A program made the position numbers and the translations under genes. Under the pieces are notes generated by a model. That model saw nothing but the letters and a program-made list of their open reading frames with translations, made no database searches and was not told the origin of the DNA. Below, piece by piece: positions 6,133-13,369 of a stretch of 64,000 nucleotides of DNA (positions are counted from its first letter, which is position 1; each line of letters starts with the position of its first letter). The DNA lies in NCBI GenBank assembly GCA_964607765.1, contig CAZSNT010000013.1:1-64000 (forward strand). Direction: 5' to 3'. Source of the stretch: CAZSNT01 sp964607765. GTDB taxonomy: Bacteria > Verrucomicrobiota > Lentisphaeria > Oligosphaerales > JABHEG01.

Positions 6133-8529
6133 CTAGAGCAGCCGCGCGATCGTCGCAAGAAGATTGCTCTGGTCGAAACTGCTCTTTACAATGTACGCGT
6201 TGGCGCCAACGTCAATGCCACGCGCCCGGTCCCCGTCCTCCGACAGTGACGTCACCAGGACAACCGGCAGATCGGACAGGTCCTTGTCCTGCCGGATCGC
6301 GGCGGTCAGTTCGAAACCGTCCATGATGGGCATCTCCACGTCCGAGACGACGGCGTCCACCTGCTCCGATCTGACCAACGACAGACCGGCACTGCCGTCG
6401 ACCGCGGTCAGCACGCGGTAGCCTGCTGCTTCCAGGATGTTCTTCAGCAGCATCCGCGATGTCACCGAGTCCTCGACCACCAGCAGCGTGTGCGTCTGTT
6501 TCGCCAGCGCCCGGCCCTGCGTACTGACCGCCGTTTCGGACAAACTCAGTGCGGACCTCATCAGGTCGTGGACGTGCAGAATCGGTACGATCCGTCCCGA
6601 GCCCAGGACTGTGACAGCCGACACGTTGCGCACACGCTTCAGCTGGCGGCCCAACGACTTGACCAGCACCTGCTGCTCGCCCAGCACGGCATCCACGATA
6701 AACGCTACGGTCTGTCCGCCGGCCGTCAGCACCACTGCCGTGTCCGAGTCCTCCGCCCCGCGCTCAGAGCCGTTGCCCAAAGCCAACGCCCGGTCCAACG
6801 CCGCAAGCGGCAGCGTGCGCTCACCCACCGCGAGAGTCCGGCGGTTACCGACCGTGCCAACCGAGTTCTCGGACAACCGAAGCACCTGCTGCACATGCAC
6901 GCTCGGAATGACAAACGTGTGCGACCCCGCCTCCGTCAACACGCCCCGGAACGTCGCCAACGTGACCGGGAGCTGGATCCGGAACATCAGGCCCTGTCCC
7001 AGGCAATTCTCCACAGCGAGCGTGCCCCCGAGCCGTTCAATGCGTTCGCGGATGATCGCCATGCCGAGGCCGCGCCCCGAAATGTCCGTGATCATGGCGC
7101 TGGTCGAGAAACCGGAGCGAAAAATGAGCGCCTGAACGCTCTGCGAGGAGAGCGAATCCGCTTCCTCGGCCGAGACCACGCCGAGCTTGACCGCTGCAGC
7201 CACAATGCGGTCAGGATCCAGCCCGCGGCCGTCATCTGCCACTGCCAGCTCAATCTGACCTTCGTCCTTCTGCGTCACAGCCACCGCAATCCGACCAAAC
7301 TCCGGCTTGCCAAGACGGACACGCTCCTCAGGCTTCTCGATGCCGTGATCAGCAGCATTGCGCAGCAGGTGCAGGATTACGTCGCGCAACTCCTCCAGAA
7401 TGCGACGATCGATCTCGATGTCCTCGCCTTCCGTTGTGAAGTCGATCTTCTTACCCGAAGCCCGGGAGATGTCGCGAATCATGGCGGGATACGGACGCAA
7501 CAGCGTGGCGAACGGGAGCATTGCCGCAACCTTCACATCATCGAGAAAATCATCCACGATCTTCTCCAGATGCCGTTGGTCCTGTGTCTGTCGCTGCACA
7601 GAGTCCCGCAAGTCGCGGTCGAGCGTGCCCAGAAACTCGTCCTGCATCTCGAGGAACTGCAGCGTGTGCTGCAGCGCCGCGGGGTCCAGATGAATCGTGT
7701 CTGCCGCAGTCGGGTGCACGCCGCGGGACAGAACGTCGAGATCGGCTTCCAGCTTGCGCCGCTGCCGCCGCTGCTGCTCGAAGCGCCGCGACAGCTCGAG
7801 CAGTTTCCTGCGTTGCTCCCGGGCCAGCAGCTTCAGGGACAGCAGTTCTTCGGCTTTGCCCAACAGCGCGTCCAGCTTCTCGGCGGAAATCCGGACCGTG
7901 CTGGGGGTTCGGACCTCGGAAGCGCCCGTCCGTTCATCAGCTGCGCCGACTGCCGAGTCCGACGCGGACGGCTCAGGCGCCGCGGCCGCAGCGGACGCAG
8001 CACCCGTCACATCGACCGCAACCGGAGGCGGCGCCGCGCGCTCTGCGGTCGGCGCCTCGGGTGCCACAGCAGTCGGCGGTGCGGCGGCGGCATCAACTGC
8101 AGCTTCAGGTGGCGGTCCCACGGCTGACGGGGGTCTGAGGCGCAACGCCTCAAGGCGCTCAGTCAGCTCTGACAGACGCTGAGTCGTCCCCTCGTCCTGC
8201 TCGCCCGTGGACGCCGCGCCAATGACGCGTACCGCCTCGTGGAACAAGTCGAAGTGTGCCGGTCGCGCCGAGTAACGCTCCTTCTGCAGGTCGCTCAGCA
8301 GACTCTCCATGGCCTGGCATGCCTGCTCGATCCCCGTCAACCCCACGGCACGGGCAGCGCCTTTCAGGCTGTGCGCCTCGCGGTAGACCACTTCCAGCGC
8401 CGGAGCGCGGTTCGCAGGCGTCGCCGCCTGCTCCAGATCCAGCAGGTGCGAGGACATGGACGCAAGACGTTCCTCGGTCTCAGACCGGAACGCTTGGAGC
8501 AGTTGTTTCAGGAATGCCTGCTTGTCCAT
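6133..8529 (-). CDS. Hybrid chemotaxis kinase CheA with C-terminal receiver (WspE-like)
   Basis: 798 aa, starting at MDKQAFLKQLL four bases after the MCP stop; the longer frame would run into the MCP gene. Domains in order: HPt with His53 (REAHSLKGAARAVG); a Pro/Ala-rich linker (about 115-205) with no clear CheY-binding P2 domain; a dimerisation helix pair; a HATPase (NAADHGIEKPEER, then DDGRGLD, then GRGLGMAII); a CheW-like P5 domain; and a C-terminal receiver (VVEDSVTSRMLL; phospho-Asp in SDVEMPIMDG). It is the central autokinase, coupled to the receptor by the two CheW proteins. CheA-REC fusions are typical of Wsp and Pil-Chp pathways rather than flagellar chemotaxis. Confidence 0.95.
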   Translation of the reverse strand: MDKQAFLKQLLQAFRSETEERLASMSSHLLDLEQAATPANRAPALEVVYREAHSLKGAARAVGLTGIEQACQAMESLLSDLQKERYSARPAHFDLFHEAVRVIGAASTGEQDEGTTQRLSELTERLEALRLRPPSAVGPPPEAAVDAAAAPPTAVAPEAPTAERAAPPPVAVDVTGAASAAAAAPEPSASDSAVGAADERTGASEVRTPSTVRISAEKLDALLGKAEELLSLKLLAREQRRKLLELSRRFEQQRRQRRKLEADLDVLSRGVHPTAADTIHLDPAALQHTLQFLEMQDEFLGTLDRDLRDSVQRQTQDQRHLEKIVDDFLDDVKVAAMLPFATLLRPYPAMIRDISRASGKKIDFTTEGEDIEIDRRILEELRDVILHLLRNAADHGIEKPEERVRLGKPEFGRIAVAVTQKDEGQIELAVADDGRGLDPDRIVAAAVKLGVVSAEEADSLSSQSVQALIFRSGFSTSAMITDISGRGLGMAIIRERIERLGGTLAVENCLGQGLMFRIQLPVTLATFRGVLTEAGSHTFVIPSVHVQQVLRLSENSVGTVGNRRTLAVGERTLPLAALDRALALGNGSERGAEDSDTAVVLTAGGQTVAFIVDAVLGEQQVLVKSLGRQLKRVRNVSAVTVLGSGRIVPILHVHDLMRSALSLSETAVSTQGRALAKQTHTLLVVEDSVTSRMLLKNILEAAGYRVLTAVDGSAGLSLVRSEQVDAVVSDVEMPIMDGFELTAAIRQDKDLSDLPVVLVTSLSEDGDRARGIDVGANAYIVKSSFDQSNLLATIARLL

Positions 8530-8533
8530 GCTC

Positions 8534-10414
8534 TCAGGCCATGTCTTCAAGCTTGCGCGCCAGTTCGTCCAAGGCCGCGCTCGCACTCTCCAACTGTTTC
8601 GCGCCTGCCACGTTCTGGACAGTCGCTTCACGGATGTTCGCCATGGCATTGACCAGCTGGTCCATGCCGACGAGCTGCTGCTGACTGGAAGCCGCAATCT
8701 GTGTGGCAGCGTCCACAGAGCCCGTCACGCTGCTGGACAGCGCGCCGATCGCTTCTCCCGCCTGCGCGGACAGCGTCACGCCGTTCTCCACCGATTTGGT
8801 CGCACGCTCCGTGGCCATTACGGCAGCGCTCGTGGCGCTCTGAATGTCGTTCAGAATGGACCTGACCTGGTCCGTGGCAGCCCGTGACTGATCGGCAAGC
8901 GACCGTACCTCTTGGGCCACTACGGCAAAGCCCTTGCCGAACTCGCCCGCTTTGGCCGCCTCGATCGCCGCGTTTACACTGAGCAGATTCGACTGCTCCG
9001 CCAGGTCGTTGACCGTGCCGATGATCTCGCCAATGTTCTGCGTCTGTTCGCTCAGCTTGATGATGCCTTCGGCCACACGCTGCATCTCTTCTTTGATCCT
9101 GCCCATGCCCGACCCCGCGTCCTCTGTCGCTTTGCCGCCCACGCGCGCCACGTCGATCATGCGCTCGGAACGCTTGGCCACACTGCGCGCCATGTCGTTC
9201 GATGCCTCCGACGTCTGTCGCGCCTCTTCAGCCGTAGTCGTGACTTCCGTGATCGCGGCCGACGTCTCGGACGCATTGGCAGCCAACTGCGACGAGGTCG
9301 CGGAAATCTCGCCGATAGCACTCGCCAGATTGGACGCGCTCTCGCGCAGCGGCCCCGCAATCCCGCGCGCCACTGACGCGCCAACTACGCACGCGACAAC
9401 GGCTACAACCAGCGACAGCCAAAGGAACTCCCAGGCCAGCGTCCGCACAGGAGCAAAGGCTTCCCTGGTGGTCATTTCCGCAATGCAGAACCAGTCAAAA
9501 TCAACACCGAACTCGTCGTCCAACGCCAGATGCGAATACGAACTCAACACCTCCACACCGTCGGCATTGATGTCGGTCTCGGTGCCCTCCCTATGGGCGA
9601 CGACGGACCGGGCCGAGTGTGTGTCCACACGGGCCTCCAGAATCACCGAGTCCGGCTGCCCACGCCCGGATGTGCGCAGCAACTGGTCCTCGCCGACCAG
9701 GTAGATCTGACCTGTCTCCCCCATCACGTTCTCCGCGTGTATCATGGCGCTCAGCACTTCCGAGCCCAGCGACAGAATCATCACCGCTACCATCTCGGCC
9801 TTCTCGTCCAGGACGGGCGCGCCCATGAACACGACCGGCGCCGCCTCGCGCGGCGAATGCTCGGCGTGATCGAAGATCATTGGCTTCTTCTTCTCGATCA
9901 CGCGCTGCCATGCCTTGGCCAGACCGGAACCTCGCAGCTCGCCGAAACGCAGGTTCTGCCCCAGATCCGTGCGTTTGCTGGCCGTATACATCACATGTCC
10001 GTGCGCCGCGCAGACAAGCATCAGGTCGTCGTAATCGTGCGCCGTGACGTGGGGGCTGAGGATGGCATCGATCTGCTCGTAGATCGTGCGGAATTCGTCG
10101 GTCTCAGTCTCATACGGACCCTCGGGTGTCGCTCCGCCCGTGTCGTGGTATGCCTTCAAGGACGTGAACGCTTCCCGGATGTCCCGGGAACCAGCGAGCA
10201 CGGTCAACGTGCTCAGGTGGTCTTTGCAGAACAGTGCGAGCTCCTCGTGCTTCAGTTCACGGATCGCGGTCAGCTCTTCGTAAATCTGGTCACGCAGCGC
10301 GCTCCGGGCCTGGACGAACGCTATCGCCGACACCACGACCACCGGTACGACCGCCGTCGCCCCGAAAAGGGCAGCCAGCCGACGGGTCAGTGTGCTTTCG
10401 AAAAACCTGATCAT
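8534..10414 (-). CDS. Methyl-accepting chemotaxis protein (WspA-like position)
   Basis: 626 aa. AAGGAG at 10421-10426 lies 6 bases before ATG 10414; the 17-codon longer frame is encoded partly by the MITE-like repeat and is rejected. A transmembrane helix lies at about residues 14-35 and a Cache-like periplasmic sensor domain at about 35-285. A second helix (LWLSLVVAVVACVVGASVA) and a long cytoplasmic coiled coil follow. The signalling tip is in NVNAAIEAAKAGEFGKGFAVVAQEVRSLADQS, in the form SVNAAIEAAKAG. HAMP is weak or absent. The ligand is unknown. It would feed CheA through CheW. Confidence 0.92.
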   Translation of the reverse strand: MIRFFESTLTRRLAALFGATAVVPVVVVSAIAFVQARSALRDQIYEELTAIRELKHEELALFCKDHLSTLTVLAGSRDIREAFTSLKAYHDTGGATPEGPYETETDEFRTIYEQIDAILSPHVTAHDYDDLMLVCAAHGHVMYTASKRTDLGQNLRFGELRGSGLAKAWQRVIEKKKPMIFDHAEHSPREAAPVVFMGAPVLDEKAEMVAVMILSLGSEVLSAMIHAENVMGETGQIYLVGEDQLLRTSGRGQPDSVILEARVDTHSARSVVAHREGTETDINADGVEVLSSYSHLALDDEFGVDFDWFCIAEMTTREAFAPVRTLAWEFLWLSLVVAVVACVVGASVARGIAGPLRESASNLASAIGEISATSSQLAANASETSAAITEVTTTAEEARQTSEASNDMARSVAKRSERMIDVARVGGKATEDAGSGMGRIKEEMQRVAEGIIKLSEQTQNIGEIIGTVNDLAEQSNLLSVNAAIEAAKAGEFGKGFAVVAQEVRSLADQSRAATDQVRSILNDIQSATSAAVMATERATKSVENGVTLSAQAGEAIGALSSSVTGSVDAATQIAASSQQQLVGMDQLVNAMANIREATVQNVAGAKQLESASAALDELARKLEDMA

Positions 10415-10456
10415 GATCATCTCCTTACTGGCAAATGTCAGCGTTCGGTGTTCAGT

Positions 10457-10600
10457 CAATGTCATTGAATTAAGCGGCCCGTGGAGATTAGGGCGAGAGA
10501 TTAAGGCGAAAGATCAAGGTGTTCCGACCCTCATCTTTCACCCTCATCTTTCACCCTAATCTTCCGGGATGGCGACCAACTCCTTAACTCAACGACATTG
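10457..10600. mobile_element. MITE-like element, copy A (144 bp)
   Basis: Terminal inverted repeats of 18 bp are visible: CAATGTCATTGAATTAAG at 10457-10474 and the complement of CAATGTCGTTGAGTTAAG at 10583-10600, with 16/18 matches. The interior consists of short GATTAGGG/GAAAGAT tracts in both orientations and has no ORF. Copy B at 55009-55153 is clearly homologous and inverted relative to this one. Short flanking TGTTCAGTGTTCGG-type repeats are shared too. It separates cheW from the MCP gene. No transposase is present, so any movement would need a trans-acting enzyme. Confidence 0.7.
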
Positions 10601-10625
10601 GGTGTTCAGTGTTCGGTGTTCGGCA

Positions 10626-11255
10626 TCACGAATCGTCATCCACGACAATATCCGGGTCGGCCAGGATCTTCTCACCGTCCAGCACCACCATCTGACCAGT
10701 CAGGATGCCGCGAACGTACTCGCGACGCTTGTCAGTCAGAGTGGCCAGCGACGTCTGCAGCGTGTTCAGTCGGATCGGACGCACGCCGAGGATCACATCT
10801 GCAAGGATGCCGAACTCCATGTTCTCCGAGGCCAGAACAATGACCTGTCCCCCGCCAGCTTCTGCGGCGGGCGGGAGCTCGAAGAAGACGCGCAGATCGA
10901 GCACGGAAACAATCTGACCGCGAATATTGATCACGCCGCTCACAAACGCCGGCGTGCAGGGAATCGTCGTGATGGCGTCCGGGGCGCAGACCTCGCGCAC
11001 GAACTGCGTTTCTATGCCGTAGACTTCCTCGGAAAGCCTGAACTCCAGCACGTCGCTCTGTTCGCCTGCCGGCGCCTCGGTCTGGGGCGGCGCGGCAAGC
11101 TCGCGGGCACGGGCCCGCAGCAGTGCTGCAGCCGTCGCATCGGGCGCCGCTACGGGCGCTGCGGCCATGGGTGCCGGAACACCGGGCGGCGCCGCATTGT
11201 TCCCAGCACGTTTCTGTTGTTGGTTATCCTGCTCGGTCGGCATCAGTCGCGTCAT
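10626..11255 (-). CDS. cheW: CheW-like coupling protein (WspD-like position)
   Basis: 209 aa. A Pro/Ala/Gln-rich disordered N-terminus (residues 1-65) precedes a CheW SH3-like double barrel (about 66-205; FRLSEEVYGIETQFVREV, then VSGVINIRGQIVSVLDLR, then LADVILGVRPI). It couples receptor to CheA at the inner membrane. The ATG overlaps the cheR stop as ATGA. A second ATG at 11243 is an alternative, because GGAGGA directly abuts the first ATG. It is followed by the repeat element, then the MCP gene. Confidence 0.92.
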   Translation of the reverse strand: MTRLMPTEQDNQQQKRAGNNAAPPGVPAPMAAAPVAAPDATAAALLRARARELAAPPQTEAPAGEQSDVLEFRLSEEVYGIETQFVREVCAPDAITTIPCTPAFVSGVINIRGQIVSVLDLRVFFELPPAAEAGGGQVIVLASENMEFGILADVILGVRPIRLNTLQTSLATLTDKRREYVRGILTGQMVVLDGEKILADPDIVVDDDS

Positions 11256-12871
11256 TCCTCCAGCAGTATGCGGATCGATGCACTGAGCTGCCCGGCCGTC
11301 ATGTCCTCCGAGTCCGGCAGCGTCTCGTCCCGATCACAGTCACCCAGAAGCTCGAGCGCTCGTCGCAGAAAGCGCACAGCGCTCCGGCTGTCGCCTTGCT
11401 GGCGGGTCGCGCTGCCGAGCATGACGTGCGCCAGAATGTGATCCGGATCCAAGTAGAGCACGCGCCGGAACGCGTCCTGCGCCAGACCCGCGTCGCCCAA
11501 ATCCTGGTACAGCGTCCCCTGGAGATAATACAACGACGGCGCGAACCGCACAACCCTCACGGCCCGCCGGCACCACCAGAGCGCGTCCTGGTTGCGGCCC
11601 TGATTGGACAAGGCCCGCACCAGCAACGGCAGGAGGCGCTGCCAGCGTGCGGCCGGGCTTGCGTCGTCCAGCGCTTCTGTGAGCAGGCCGGCTGCGGCCT
11701 CGTAATGTCCTTGGCCGTAGAGCGTTGTCGCCGCGGCCAGAACGTCCGACTCGCAGCGCGCAGCCGCGCCACTTGTGCCACTGTGCGTCGCGGCCGCGGC
11801 AGTCTCGGCCAGCGGCCTCGCGTCGACGGCTGTGCCGGTGACGCTCGCGTTCGCGTGGACGCGGCGCTCTGACGCAGTCGGCTTGCCTGGCGCAACCACG
11901 GCCGATCCGCCCCCTCGGGTTGCACCAGACCCAACCCACGGGGAATCCGTGGCCACAGCGGACCACCCAACCGGTCTCGCCACGGACACGGCGGCACGTT
12001 TCCTGCCCTTCGGCTTGCGGAACAACGTAGTCGGCCCGTGCCGTTGACGCTCGAACACATCCGTCGGCACCATGGCAGTCTCGCAGGGGCTGACCAGCAA
12101 GACGCCGTCCGCTGCCAGGGCTTTGGCCAGACGTTCGAGCACACCGCGTGCCTGATGCGGCGCGAAGTAGATCAGAACGTTCCGGCACAGGATGACGTCC
12201 ATGTCGGATGTGTTTGTCGCCATGGAGGGGTAGGAGTGATCCGCCAGGTTCAGGAAGCCGAACTGCGCCATGCGCCGAATCCGGGGGATGAGTTGACTGC
12301 GCTTGCGCCTCACCGCGTCGAAATACCGGCGGCGAAGAGTGTCGGGCGTCTCCCGGAAAGACCAGTCGCTGTACTCGGCCCGGCGTGCCTTGGCCAGGAA
12401 TCGCGGGTTGATGTCGGTCGCCTGAATGGTAACCTGCCAATCCTGCACATTCGGAATGAGTTCGTCCAGATACGTGGCCAACGTGTAAGGCTCCTCACCG
12501 CTGCAGCACCCCGCACTCCAGCAACGGAGCTGGCGCGTGCCGTACTGCCTGGCCTTGATCAGCGGCATCAACACTTCGTCACGCAATGTCTCGAAGTCCT
12601 GTCTGTGCCTGAAGAAGTACGTCTCGCCGACCGTGAACAGAGTCGCCAGCGTCTCAACTTGGTCACGCGTCCAAGGGCGTGAACACAGGTGCTCGACACA
12701 GGCAGTCACGCTACGGAAACCCAACGCTTCCGCAACGCCGCAAGTGCCGCGGAACAGCTCATTCTGGCGCGACTCGGGGAACGACCAGCCCAAGCGCTGC
12801 AGCAGAAAATCTCTGAAAGTGCTCAGCAACGCCTCGGGTATGGCGCTGGCGTCAGAGGCCTGGTACGGCAT
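11252..12871 (-). CDS. cheR: CheR methyltransferase with TPR domain (WspC-like)
   Basis: 539 aa. ATG 12871 has GGGGAG seven bases upstream and is preferred to the longer frame. An N-terminal helical CheR domain and the SAM-dependent methyltransferase domain (CWSAGCCSGEEPYTLATYLDEL, then ATDINPRFLAKARRAEYSDWSFRE, then VILCRNVLIYF) occupy about residues 10-280. A low-complexity Ala/Gly/Thr-rich linker follows. At about 385-510 there are TPR repeats (ALSNQGRNQDALWWCRRAV, LGDAGLAQDAFRRVLYLDP). It methylates receptor glutamates, opposing CheB. CheR-TPR is the WspC architecture. Confidence 0.93.
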   Translation of the reverse strand: MPYQASDASAIPEALLSTFRDFLLQRLGWSFPESRQNELFRGTCGVAEALGFRSVTACVEHLCSRPWTRDQVETLATLFTVGETYFFRHRQDFETLRDEVLMPLIKARQYGTRQLRCWSAGCCSGEEPYTLATYLDELIPNVQDWQVTIQATDINPRFLAKARRAEYSDWSFRETPDTLRRRYFDAVRRKRSQLIPRIRRMAQFGFLNLADHSYPSMATNTSDMDVILCRNVLIYFAPHQARGVLERLAKALAADGVLLVSPCETAMVPTDVFERQRHGPTTLFRKPKGRKRAAVSVARPVGWSAVATDSPWVGSGATRGGGSAVVAPGKPTASERRVHANASVTGTAVDARPLAETAAAATHSGTSGAAARCESDVLAAATTLYGQGHYEAAAGLLTEALDDASPAARWQRLLPLLVRALSNQGRNQDALWWCRRAVRVVRFAPSLYYLQGTLYQDLGDAGLAQDAFRRVLYLDPDHILAHVMLGSATRQQGDSRSAVRFLRRALELLGDCDRDETLPDSEDMTAGQLSASIRILLEE

Positions 12872-12884
12872 GGTCGGGCTCCCC

Positions 12885-13367
12885 TCAGGCCTCCAGCGCG
12901 GGCGCCGCCTCAACGCTGTCCGCCGCCGCTGTCAGAGCGCGGACACCCGGCATCCGTACCAGCGCCGTCCGGGCAAACACCTGAATCAGTTCCCCGTCAC
13001 CTGTCGTGATCGTACCCGAGACCTCGTTACTTCCCGCCAGTTGCGGCGCACCTGCGTAGCTGTCCGAGCCAGCGGCCAAGCCGATCACTTCGTCGACCAC
13101 CACGCCAAACCGCAACGCCGCCATTGACGCAATCAGGATCCGGTGCTTCGGCTCGACCGGCCGTGCAGGAGCGCCAACCAACGACCAGAGCCCAAGCACG
13201 GGCAACACATCACCGCGAAGGTTGATCACCCCCAGGACCGGAGTCGGGGCGCCGGCCACCGGCGTGATCTCCACCGCGTGAATGACGCGCTCCACGACGT
13301 CCAGTGCAAACGCATACTTACGCCCGTCCAGCGCGAACACAACCACTTGCTGATCGTCGACGGTCAT
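12885..13367 (-). CDS. cheW: CheW-like coupling protein (WspB-like position)
   Basis: 160 aa, a minimal CheW domain (VVVFALDGRKYAFALDVVERVI, then VLGVINLRGDVLPVLGLWSL, then FGVVVDEVIGL). The start is two bases after the hybrid-kinase stop, indicating translational coupling; cheR follows after 13 nt. The operon thus has two different CheW proteins flanking cheR, as in wspB-C-D. An Ala-rich C-terminal tail of about 15 residues is not part of the fold. Confidence 0.92.
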   Translation of the reverse strand: MTVDDQQVVVFALDGRKYAFALDVVERVIHAVEITPVAGAPTPVLGVINLRGDVLPVLGLWSLVGAPARPVEPKHRILIASMAALRFGVVVDEVIGLAAGSDSYAGAPQLAGSNEVSGTITTGDGELIQVFARTALVRMPGVRALTAAADSVEAAPALEA

Positions 13368-13369
13368 GA

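Noticed and set aside
10415..10465. Longer MCP start
   Set aside because: The extra 17 codons lie partly in the MITE-like repeat, and the ribosome-binding site AAGGAG is positioned for ATG 10414.
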